Shown here: piece by piece, positions 23,601 through 35,600 of the stretch
Numbering within the stretch: position 1 is the first letter of the stretch
Layout: each line of letters opens with the position of its first letter
Assembly (NCBI RefSeq): GCF_030867095.1
Contig: NC_081831.1
Location: 20,064,001 to 20,128,000, forward strand
Direction of reading: 5' to 3'
Length of the DNA stretch: 64,000 nt
Origin: Alligator mississippiensis
Lineage: Eukaryota > Chordata > Crocodylia > Alligatoridae
The notes under the pieces: generated by a model
The model's database searches: none
The model's input: only the letters and a program-made list of their open reading frames with translations
Told to the model about the DNA's origin: nothing
Translations under genes and position numbers: made by a program

Positions 23601-26600
23601 ACAAACCCTTAAGACATGCAACTTCATTAGAAACCGTTCCATGCCACCAACCCCTCTGGGGCAGGTTCTTCCTCATCCAGGTGACTATGTCCTGGAGTTT
23701 GGAAAGGGCTTTTAGTAGTCACTGTCTAAGACATCCCTCCTGCAGACCCTTTGACACTTGCTTGGCCTTGCATCTGTGTACAGTGCCTCACTATTTTGTC
23801 TTTATTCCCTGGCTTGGGCCCTCTCTGTGCCACTCTCTATGCCACTCCTGCCTTGCCTTTCTGTAGATCAGTGGCTCCCAGACCTGTACAGTCAGTGTAG
23901 TACTAGTGACTGATGCCCCAAGCTACCCTGTCCTCGTTTATCCATGTGTCTCTGATGTGGGCCAAGACAACTATCTTCTGCCTACCTCCTATTCAGCCAT
24001 GTATGCTCTGACTTTTTGTAGGACTTGGGTAGCTTTTTCAAATGCAAAACCAGACTTGGACCAAGTCTGGGGCAGGTTGGAGAGCTATGACGGACACTGT
24101 TTGAAGGTTTAGGGCCAGACACTGATCTCTGTTTCCCTAGAGTAAATTCAGAAATTCTGGATTTCCCCAGTGTGACAACACCATTGTAAGCAAAATCTGG
24201 TGGAGTTGTCTGCGGAGGCTGGGACCCACTGCTCTAGTCCCACAGTGTTTCTCTCTCTCACATGCACATGGTGTAATCCTAGAGGCTCCAGGCTCAGTTG
24301 TTTCTCATTTTAGTTATAATTCTTATTACTCCTCTTAGCTGCTCTACCAGTCATGACTCGCCTGTTTGGTTCCTCTGAGTACAAACACTTGCTCTTTCTT
24401 TTTGTTCTGTTTTGTTCTGTTTTTTTGGACATTTTGCAGCACAGATGATGTGTCGTCTAGTTGGTCGGATTCCTGTTACAACTACCCTTCCCCTGAGGAT
24501 GACAGGCCTTCCCCTTTTCCTTGCTATCGTCACCTCCATCATTTCTACCCCAAGGCTAGACCTGAGGCCCTCTCACCACCATACCGGTGGTCAGGGTACA
24601 GCCAAACTCTGCCTCCCCCTTCCTCTTCCTCCTCCTCTGCTTCTTCCTCCCTTCAGCAGCTTGACATTAACTCTAACCCTAAACCGTGCTTCCTGCACCT
24701 CCCCAAGCAGAGCTCCTTCACTGAATCGCATGCTCCCGATATTAATATCTCCCCCCTGTACATCAAAACCCCACTTGTCTTAACCAAACCTGATCCACCT
24801 GGCACTCCTCACAACCCCTTAATGTCAGCCTCTCCCCCCTGGGTCAGCTGCACCTGTGCCAGAGACAGAGGAGCCGGGCTGAGTAGGTAAATAAGCTTCC
24901 TTGATAATGAAAGAGCAGCACTCGCGGCAAAGGGTTAAAGAGCGACTCACTCGCTGTGTACCATGGTGAAAGCAGCTGTTGCATATGTGCGAATAGTCCT
25001 CAGATCCCATGTCCCAGGCCCAGCCTGCTCAATAGCAGTGGCCTGGCCTATTTGGTTTGGTGGCTCCATTAGCTCCAGAGAAGCTCAGGTTGGCCAAGTA
25101 GACACTGGGCAGGCAGGGCAGGCAGTAATGAACTAGTCTACAAGACTAGTGAAGCCCACCTAATGTGTATCCTGCCTAGTTCCTCTCCTCCCCTCCCCCA
25201 GCAGAGCACATGCTCAGAGCTGGCCCTTTTCCCACTTCTGACAGGCAGAGCCATGAAGAGAGATCAAAGTAACATGGATGTCATAGGCAAAATTACACTG
25301 ATGCTGATCCAGCACAGCTCCATTGATACCTGTGGTGCTCCTCTGGATTCACCTGAGGGTAAATCCCTGAAGTGGGTCCTACACACCGTCAGATGCACCA
25401 GAATCCACCTGTATACCCACAGGACAAACCACATTGCACTCTTCCCTCCTTAGCTGGCGGGTTCTGCCTCCTTTACAGCATAGGCTATAAAATTTCACCT
25501 GGATTACCTGGGCCAGCCAGCATGCTGAGCTAAAGACTTTGATGAGCCATAACGCTGCTTGCTGTGCTGCCTTGTTTGGAAGCCTCAGCTGTTGGTCCAT
25601 CTGGACACCTGTAGCCAGTCCATCCTTCCAGGCCAAGCATTGGCTCAATAGCAAATGGTTAAGACGTGGACTTGGTGACAAAGCTTAAAATCCCAAAGCC
25701 CACAAGAAGTTCACTTCTTTACAAAACAAAGTTCCTTCTTTGAAGAGCAGCTGTCTGGCTTTGGGGGCAGAAGGATTTGTATTTTGTTCCATCTTTGCTC
25801 TGTCCCACATGACTGAGGGCTGCCATATTGCTTCATGCTCTCATCGTGCTCAGCCTGCTTGAAAAGATGTAAGCGCGTCTTGAGTCCAGTATGTCAAGTG
25901 TTTCTGCAGAACCAGCTTTTGTCTGGAAAATTGCTGTATGAAAATGCGGAGAGCTGGCTTTGTGGGCGCACAGGGCTGATCTTGGCACGGCCTGCATGGA
26001 GGAGATCAGGCCAGAGAGCAAAGGGCAAAAGCAGAGTGGTGCTGCAGTCTCCGCAGGTGGATGGGAAGCGGGAGGGAAATGTGCATGGGGTGACTTCAAG
26101 TTTAAAAAAAGGAACTCATGCGTCTTCCCTCTTGTTCCCGTTTGTTTCCATTTAGTACTTTAAAAACCAAGGAGCTTTCGCCTGTGTCTGGGCAGCAGAA
26201 AGGCAGCCCAGGCTCCAGTAGCATGGCGCCCTGTGGGAGCACCCAGCAAGCAGCTGGTCCCACTCAGCAGCTGTCCACGGAGCAGAGCCCACACACGCTG
26301 CGAAAAGGTACTTGCTGCCTCCGGAGGGCAGACTAATGCAATTGAGGGAAGGAGATGAGTCTGACAACAGAGCAAGCTTTGTGCGGGCTTGCCCATTGAC
26401 CCACTCATCCTGTGGGCACATTCCTCCTGTTATCTAGTACTCTGCCTAGAAGTGCTCCCTGCTCTCCAGGTGCAGAATCTTAATGGGGACTACTAAAAAG
26501 GCTTTCCCCCTTGGATGCCCTGCCCAAGGCAGCTTAAAGGAGTCTGATTTTCACCTGAGTGGGTTAAAAAAAAAATCTCCATTTTCTAAATATCAGGTCT

Positions 26601-29600
26601 TTTTAAACCATCTCAAACTGGGCACCAATCGAGGAACCTGTTTTTTACTGGTGTGAGTTTAAAAAAACAAACTTTCCATTTTCTAAATATTAGGTCCTTT
26701 CAAACCATCTCAAATTGGGCACCCAATGATTTAAGTACTGCAAATCACCAGGCATTCCTGACTGCCTTGACCTTTGTACTTCGCAGGATTTTAAAAATGT
26801 ACTTAGCAAGTAATAGGTTGTGTGAAATGAGAAATATTCACAAGTTGCTTCAAGCTGGTCCTCAGCTGGTGTAGATCAGCATAGCTCTGTTGAAGACAAC
26901 AGGGCCACACTGCTATCCAACAGTGGAGATCTGGCCCAGATTGAAAAGCAATAATATTATAATGACGCTGGGTCTCCTTTTGATAGTTTTGTTAAATTCT
27001 CTGCTACAGGGATCTCTCATTTCAGGCTTAATTTCAAGGAACCTCCTCACTGAATAGCACTAGGTAAAAAAATTGAATAAGACTTTTTTCACATGGAAAA
27101 AGTGGATTTTCTATAGTACAATTTAACACACACATCAGTTGATCTTTCAGAATTTTTAATTGTGGGAAAAAAATAAAATTCTGAAAAATGTGAAGAGTTT
27201 CAAAAATTGTTTTAAAAGAACATTTACATTTTTGTAGGCCTCGATCTCATTTCAAAATTTCCTTTAATTTGCTTGAACTTGAAATCAAAATGAAACATTC
27301 AGATAAACTAAAAGGAGGATTTTCCCCCCAAATTTTCAGTTCAGTCAAAATTATTGTTCTCATTCCAAACCAGTTTTCTTTTTCTAAAATGTTCAAATAT
27401 CCAATAAACCAAATGATCCTTTTGGTCCAATAACCCAAAAGGTCTGAGAAAAACACAAACGTTCCGGTCTCACCTGCCCTGCGTTCATATTTGGAAGCTT
27501 GCCCTTTGTTGCTTGGAGCTCAAGATGTCATGCAAGGAGATGCTGAGAAGTTGGGAATATTTCCAGTTTACCCAGAAGTGAGAATTATTGGACCTTGCAC
27601 CGAGAAGATGATTCTCATCAAATTCCCACCTTAATTGGAGAACAGATATTAGGTTAGCTGTGATACAGAGCAAAGACATATCTGAATATTGTATTTTTAT
27701 GCAAACCATCCCTATAAATCTTTGGAAACTGATTATTAGCCCATATGGAATTTTTTCTAATGTCTAAGGGACAGATTTGTACAGGTATTTAGGTGTCTAA
27801 AGGTGCAGATAGGCACCTAGTGGAATTTGCAAAAGACTTGGAGCATGCTTGCACTGCAGTGGGGATGTGTGATTGCAGTGCTTGTAGGCACATCTGAACT
27901 GGCTTTAACCTCATTAGCACAGTGAAGATAGCAGTGAAACTGTGGTGACGTGGGCAGCTGGTACTGAGTACATACATATGGTCACAGATGGGTTTGTGCA
28001 GCCCACATTGAAATCTGTGCTGCTGTACCTTCACTGCTTTTTGTGCCAGTGATAGCAAGATTAAAGCTAGTTCAGGGGCACTGGCGCATGCTGCAGTCAC
28101 AGCTCTGGATTCTAGGACAAGGATTTTAGCCTTGGCTTCCCAGGCATGTGATAATTGAAAGGAGGTATGTGCAGATTAGTATCAGTGTTGGAGAACTGCA
28201 GCTGAGCTGATTGGAGACGGGCATTGTAACATAAAACAAGTATAAAAAGGGCTGAGAAGCCTAATGAAGCCTCTGAGACTCAGCTTTGCTCACTGCCACC
28301 TTTTGTCTCTCTGTCTCCTACAGTTTCAAAGAAGCTGGCACCAATCCCACCCAAGGTTCCCTACGGCCAGTCAGGCGGTATGTCCGACCAGTCCACGGGA
28401 CAGCCATCCCCCGTCAGCCTGTCTCCCACCCCACCGAGCACCCCTTCACCCTATGGACTGAATTACCCACAAGGCTACTCTCTGGCCTCAGGCCAACTGT
28501 CCCCAGCTGCTGCGCCTTCCCTGTCTTCTCCTCCTTCCCTGACGAGCACTTTAACCAAATCTCGACCTACCCCTAAGCCAAGGCAGAGGCCCACGCTGCC
28601 ACCTCCACAGCCTCCCACAGCAAACCTCTCCGGCTCTAGTCCTCAGTCTATGGAGCACTCCATGCTTGATGGCATGTCCCCCGGGGAAAGCATGTCCACA
28701 GGTAACTGAGCCATTAACGCAGTAGAATTTTAATGAGATCGATAAGCAGGAGATGAGGAAGAATAAGGCAAATTCTCTGAACTAGATTTAATTTCCAGGT
28801 GGATGGTTTGTGAGTCTCAGTTATCAGAGTTCAGTATCATGGACTGGGAGGAAGACATGGGGATGCCAGAGTGCATGATACAGTAGGCTGTAGAAAAGAA
28901 ATTGCAACCAAATTTGGTGATAGCAGGGCAGTAGAAGCCTCCTCCAGGAGGCCCTGCTTCAGGGCTGGATTACAAGACCTTTAAGATTTTCTTTCCCCAA
29001 GTCAATCTCTCTGTGTCCCTCCATCACCATGTGCTTCCTTAGAAGGATGATTGTCGACAGGAAAAAAAATGAGCCTAAAACCTGTACTAGCAATATGAGT
29101 GTGTATTAAAATATAGCTCTTACCTACTACGTGGTGTGTCTAGGACCACCTCAAAACTTAAGCTTCACTGGTGATCCCCCAGCACAGCCTGGGCTCTTGG
29201 TCCTCAGCCCCTGGATGGCAGCAGGTGGGATGCTGGCTAGCTTTAAAAAGTACAGTCCTACTTGGCTTACAAAACTAGTTTGGATATTTTCTTCACTGGT
29301 ACAAGGGAGCGAGTAGCATAGATTTTAAAGCCTCAAGTGCCTTTGTTGTATCCTGCCTAGGAGAATGTCACCCAAGTTTGCAAAAAGCCATGAGGTTTCC
29401 CCTAAGATCTTCAGACAAGTGCAAATGTGATACAGGAGCATAACCTATGGGGAAGGCAAACTGGCCTGGGAATCCTAGGGGGTTGATTTTATCAAGGTTT
29501 ATCTTATAAATTTTATCCCTTTAACCAGTCTGAGGTATACCTTGTGACCAACAAGGTCTAGAAACTCATGCCACATACAACTGAAAGCTGGGAATCCTGA

Positions 29601-32600
29601 CTTTCCATTGGTGTGTAGCAGGTTTTTCTATCCTTTCCAGTTTATGAAATATCTGGTATTATTTTGGTTTTATTCTTTCATGTCCACTGACTCCTTCATT
29701 TGTAGAATGCCACTGGTTCCCCAGCCAGTCGCGTCATAGTATAATAGGGTTGTGTTCAAAGGACTCGCCAGGTAAATGGTGTAAGCATCCGCTAGCTCTT
29801 CAGGAGTGTAGAGCGAAGGACAGTGCCTACCAAGTTCTTTCCATGCAGGTTTCTGGAGAAAGACTCTTTGTATTGTAATGTATACTATGTTCTTTTTATG
29901 ACTTGACTGCCACAATTCTCTGAACAGTGTTTCTGTTGTGTTCTTGACTCCTTGTTGCTGTTTTTTTTTCTTTCTCCCAATCCTATTATTGTGTCCTTGC
30001 AGCTGTTTGAGGCGAGTGATGCAATATTGGATAGGTGTGAGGGGGATTTTCAGGGTAAGCTGGAGTTCCCATACAAACCTCCCCTCTCTGGCACTTTAAA
30101 AGCTAACCCCTGGACTGACCTCCAGCTGCTGTCTGTTGAGTCAGATTCACCACTAACTCCATCTCTCTGGCCTTTGCATGGGACTCGCTGAACCAGATTT
30201 GCATGGCTTCTTGACACTGTGACCGTATCACAAGTTCACCAATAATTACATTATTAGTAAACTTGTTTCTTTTGCTTTTTGGACCCGCTGGCCTTTATTT
30301 CCGTCCCCTTTTTACATAGAAACAAATAAAAATAATCCCCCTCCAACTCATGGAAGTGACCAGCTCCTAACCTTCCCCTTCCCTCCCCACTATGGCTTAG
30401 AACTTACCTGTATGAATAACTTCTCCCTCTTCCATTTCATATATTGTTTTCAGAAGGGATGTCATGATATTGCTGCTCTCAATTGTGTTGATTTGCTGTT
30501 GATGTTGATGATGTATTTCCAAGGAGTCTTTAGAAAGCACTTTATTTACTGCGGTCACTTTTAGTGTGTATTCTGGAAGTGTCCATTGATGAAGAAATGA
30601 ATAGCATCATACAAATATGCTACAACTTTGAGAGCCTTGTGTCAGAGGTGATAAATGAAGCTTCTATGCCAGCCGCACAATATGGGATTGTTGGGTTGAG
30701 CAGCCAAGGTGTGTATACACAGTGCAGCACTAGCACTGCACTGTGTTTTCAGTGACATGCACAGCACCAGCATTTCATAGGCCTCTCCAGTGGTTCACAC
30801 AGACAGATACATTTTGAGTTGGATGGCATCAGAATTGGGAAAATGTGTGTCCTTAGATATGTACCCTGAGGTATGTCTAGATGAGTTTTACCCCTTTTTC
30901 AGCATGAATTAACTGATTTGCCAATTAATTCCAGTGAGCTAAGGCACTTTAATTTGTAAACACTCGTACAGTCTTTCCTGAAATGCTTATTTCAGGGAAG
31001 GTTTATTTGTGACTTTCCTATAGGCCAACCTATGGAAAAGTACAGATATTTGTAGAGGATCTAGACCAGTGGTTCTCAACCTTTGTAGCCTCAAGGCATT
31101 CCTCTATTACTTTTCTGGATTTAGTGGCATCCTGGTTGAGAATCACCAAGCTACAATCTAGCTGGTGCCAAGTGAAGGCCTAGCTGCCATGTCCTGCTGT
31201 TTCCACTGTCTTCACCCTCCTCACCCTTGTCTGTACCTGGGGGGACAAGCACAGCACCTGCTGCTGAGGCTGCTCTTCCAGGGTCTCGCACACTAGTAAC
31301 CAGAGCCACCTGCCCTTGTGGCCCCACCTGCCAGCCCGAGGAGCATGGGAATGATGGAGGGAGGAAGACAAGCTGAACTGAAAAGCATGTCTCTGCAGCC
31401 CATGTCTGCCTGTTCACCCACCAGCCCATGGCAGCGTGCACTGCTTGGGGCATGGGGGTGGCCAGCACAGGGCCTGCCATAGGGCATAGGGAGTTCCCAG
31501 AAGAGCAGCCATGGGCATCACTTGTTTGTGAGATGCTGGGGCAGGCACAGGGCACTGAATGGGGGAGGAAAACACTTTTCACAGGGGCCAGGTGCCGTGG
31601 CACCCTTAAAAGGATCTTGTGGTGCCCTCATTGAGGATCACTGATCCAGAGCAAAATATAATTTTGTAATTTATTTTGAAATGGGAGAAAAAACCTCTAA
31701 TCTAGATATACCTGGCATTGCCACATCATAATGTTTAGCTATGGCAGCACAGAAGAGGATGCTACAGTCTTCTTCATATTTTTAGCAGAAGCTTCCTGCT
31801 TTGTGGAGCAGAATTTTAGGCTCCAGTGAAAAAAGTCCCACTATCCCATTTACTAGTCATCTCCTTTCAAATATAGCTACAACCCCAAAACAGCTGTTAA
31901 AAAAACCCTCCTAAAGCCATAGATGATAATATCATGCACAGTACTGGGGGAGAGACAGTAACTCAGTCTCCCCATTTGCCAACACATTTATCTAGTTCAC
32001 ACAACATTACATAAGCTTCGTTATGGTGCCTTTATGATTCAAAAGGAATAAACCATGCCTGTAAAAATGCAGGGCCACTATGCTGTTCACATTGTTTAGA
32101 ATGGCCTGATAGTCCTGTTGGGAAGAGTTGCTCAGGCAACTTTTCCATGGTGCAAGTCAGCAGGGTTGCAGCGGTCCACGTGAAAACAGGATTTGGTGCC
32201 TGGTGCAAGAGGACCAGGAATCTTCATTTAAGTTGTTTGTATTGGGGAAAAACAACGTTTTAGTGTCAAAGGTGTGGGTCCTGGCTACTGCTCAAACTAT
32301 AATTCCAAACAGAGTCATAGTTAGGTATTTTGGCACCCGATGCAGATTATGTGATTCCAGTTCAGTGCCTCCCCCTTGGATGGACATTGCAGAAGCAAGC
32401 CGTACAGGTGAGACATTGTAGACTGTCAGTGGCATCTGCCAGTCATGCTACCAATGCGCAAAACCTTGTACTTAGGCTTGTGTAGCAAAGTAGCCGTCTC
32501 TGTTTTCCATACCAGCGAGGCCAGGGGTCAGCAATGTTTTCTGGCAAGAGACCAGAATGACCCAGCTCGAGTTTGAGGTGAGAAGGTACTGAGACATAGC

Positions 32601-35600
32601 CAACTCCCTTGTAGCTGTGGGTGCATGACTGCAGTGTGGGTTTGGGAGTGCAGCACAGCACAGGCAGAGCTGCCCCTGCCAAAATCAACCAAAGCCACAG
32701 CTCCACAAGCCAAATCCAAAAGCAGGGGTCTGAATCTGGCCTGCAGGCCATAAGCTGCCGACTCCTAGGCTAGCTGGTGCTGAAGCTCCAGGTTTTGGAG
32801 GATTGTCCATAGCAAGTGTATCTCAGTCTGTGCTGAGGCCTTTCCATACAGTTCCCTTTTAATCCTTTTAAGTCCAAGGCTGGACTGTGCTGCAGCTTAG
32901 GACTCTGACATGAAGGGCGGGAGCTTGGGTAACCCAGCTTCAGTTTTTTACCTTCCACATGCATCAGCCTTGCCTTCCTTTTAATCTTTCTCTGACCACA
33001 TACTCAGTGTAACTCCATCCATTAGACACTGAGATAACTGAAAGAGCCCCTTCCACATATGGACAGATAAAAAGCCTCCCACCTTCTATTCACCTTGGTG
33101 ACTCACCTTCAGCGTAGGGTCAAGCCCTGGCTCTGTGACTAGAAGTCCTTTGCTGGGGCTGTTTACATCACTATGAGCCATAGTCCCCTATTTCTGATAA
33201 GAAAAAGTGGTGCAGAGGAGAGCAGTGCAGAACTGGTGATAAAGGGGAGTTTTCTGCCCTGGAGCCCCCCTCCAGCCCCACTGTCTCATGGCTGCAAACT
33301 CTTTCATTTCTAAGGGTTAACAATCCTACCTGCACTGGGACTCAGGTCAGCCTCCTCTCACTCATCCACAGCAGCAATTGGATTCTGCCTCTTGGAAGGA
33401 CAAACAGCATTTGGGTCTTCTCCCCTGGGAATATAACTGTCCAGGGGGAGGTGCAATCCCATTCTTTGGAAGTGTCCCCAGGCTGCGTGTGGAAGGCCTT
33501 CAGAGCATCTAGAACATCTTCAACACAGGGACCCAGACATGAAGATCAGTCCCCAGACAGCGCCCCCCTCCGCCGCCCCGTCAGTGGGCATGGAAATCCA
33601 CACAATGCAAGTGTAACCATATTCAGTGCCCTTTGAGGTGGGGAGCAGGCTGTCCCCTGGGCAGGGAGGAGGTGCTGGTGCCCATGAGGCAGTAACCTCA
33701 CCTGCCAGACAGAAACACTTTGTGTCTCTCCAGCAACATTTTTTATAAGCACAGGAACAGAGTCTACTCCTTCCAGCTGGAGGATTAGACTGATTCAACG
33801 TAAGGTGCATGACTGGGGACTGAGGAGTAAAATATAGAGAGGGATATCCTGGAAGACCCTCAGGTACAGCAAAGTAATTTACTAAATTGGAAAGCTGCAT
33901 TGATGACTCCTCAATTTAGCCTCTGTGCAGAGGCCAACCCACTGCCGCAGGCTGTAGACATGCCTAGAACAGGGGGTCCCATGCCATCCATGTGTGCAGC
34001 CTACCACACCCCCACTCACTTTCATCCACAGGCTCAGGTGCTGTGTCACTCATTGCCCTAAGACCTAAGAAAAGACCCTGACTGCTACTTAGAAAACAAG
34101 CAATCCCGCCTTGCATAGCAATTAGAGCATTTGTATTATTAGGCAGCTAGAACTGACCCTACTAATTAGGTGCCTGCACATTAGGAGTACATTTATGACC
34201 CTTGCATGATCCCCCTCAAAGCCTGGAGCTCATGACCCTTGCCACAGGTTGGTCTGAAGCAGTGTTAAACTTTTGCCCAGAATTGGGCAGGTTTTCAGTG
34301 GTCATACTGCAGGGAGCTTGTGTACCAGTGCTAATGGAAATCCAACATCTGACTTCCTACCCATTGCTCTGCAAATGCCTGCTCCCCTTCTTCCTCCCTT
34401 GGGCCTGATCTACTGATCCAAGCTTGAAGTTTTAGACACTACCCCCTATCCTGCTGCTAGAGGCCAGCGTCTTCCTGCTTTCCCTAGGATCCTTCCTGTG
34501 TTTAGCAACTGTAATCCGGCAGAAAGGCCCAGCAGTGTCACTCTTAGTCACAGGCATAAGGCCCACTGTTCAAGGAAGAAAGTTCCAGTAGGAAAAAAAA
34601 ATTACATTAATATAAGAGTAAAAGGAAACTCTATTATCGGGTTCACCGCAGTTCTATGGCCTGGGGCATGACGCTCTGCCATAGCATTTGTTCCTGTCCT
34701 ATGAGGTGGAGATGCTTACAAGAGTAAGCATTACCTTGAATTTCTTGAGATGAGTATTATCTCAAGCTCCTCTCCACAGCTCTGCATTTGTGGAGCAAGA
34801 GGGAGTCTGATCATCTTCACCATGATGCCTGTGTATTACAGCAGAGTCCAGAGACCATCATCCCATTAACTCTGCACTGTTCTTAACCTCCAGCCCAAAC
34901 AGCTGACCATCCAGTGTCAGTGTCCAAGTAATACCTCTGTGCCCCTTCCAGGAGCCAGGCAAGGGACAACCTTACCAGCAAAATCTGAACTCTTTTGGGT
35001 AGATGTTTGAATGTTGGTGTCTTCTTGATTCCTCTACTTTTCTGCATACACAGGGCCCGTGCCACAGATTCCTCTGGACTTTGAAGGAGGGAGACCCTCC
35101 TGCCAGGAGCAAGGCCTCCTCACTGCTGTCTCTCTTTGTCTCATGTTCCCCTCCCACTGATTGCTTGGTTCTCTAAGTAGGCCATTCTGTGAACCTCTAG
35201 TAAAGAGCTCAAGGGCCTTGCAGACCACATCCAACTGGGATGTGTAGGAGTTAGAGGTAGGTGGAGGAGCTTTGTCTTTAGTTTTTCAGGTCCTTCATGG
35301 TTGGGGTGTGGTTTTGCAGAGCCAAACAGAATTCAGAACTTAAGAGATCCATTTGCTGAGGTACTCCAAAGTTCAAGAAGGTTGGCTCCAGAGCTTTTGT
35401 TTTGACCCATCTGTAGCAAGAATTACACTCTATGTTCACAAATACTATCAATTGCCTCCGGCCTAAAAAAGATAGAAGAGGCTGAATATGGGCATCTTAG
35501 ATAGAAGAGATTTAAGAATTATCCATCAATAGGTGAGAGGTAGTAGCTTCCCTAGTGCAAGAGCTACCATACAAGTCCCAGACCCTACCCTGCACATGTT

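Larger units (their letters stand above)
26308..28323. other. ARHGAP44 intron with a local duplication and a MITE
   Basis: A diverged direct duplication lies at 26563-26724. A(T)-rich sequence of the 'aaaatttcaaa' kind fills about 27060-27460. A terminal-inverted-repeat element is at about 27861-28107. No genes. Confidence 0.65.

Noticed and set aside
31151-31634. 150-codon antisense open frame and overlapping + frame
   Set aside because: Inside the GC-rich centre of the hAT element at 31077-31643; no protein family resemblance.
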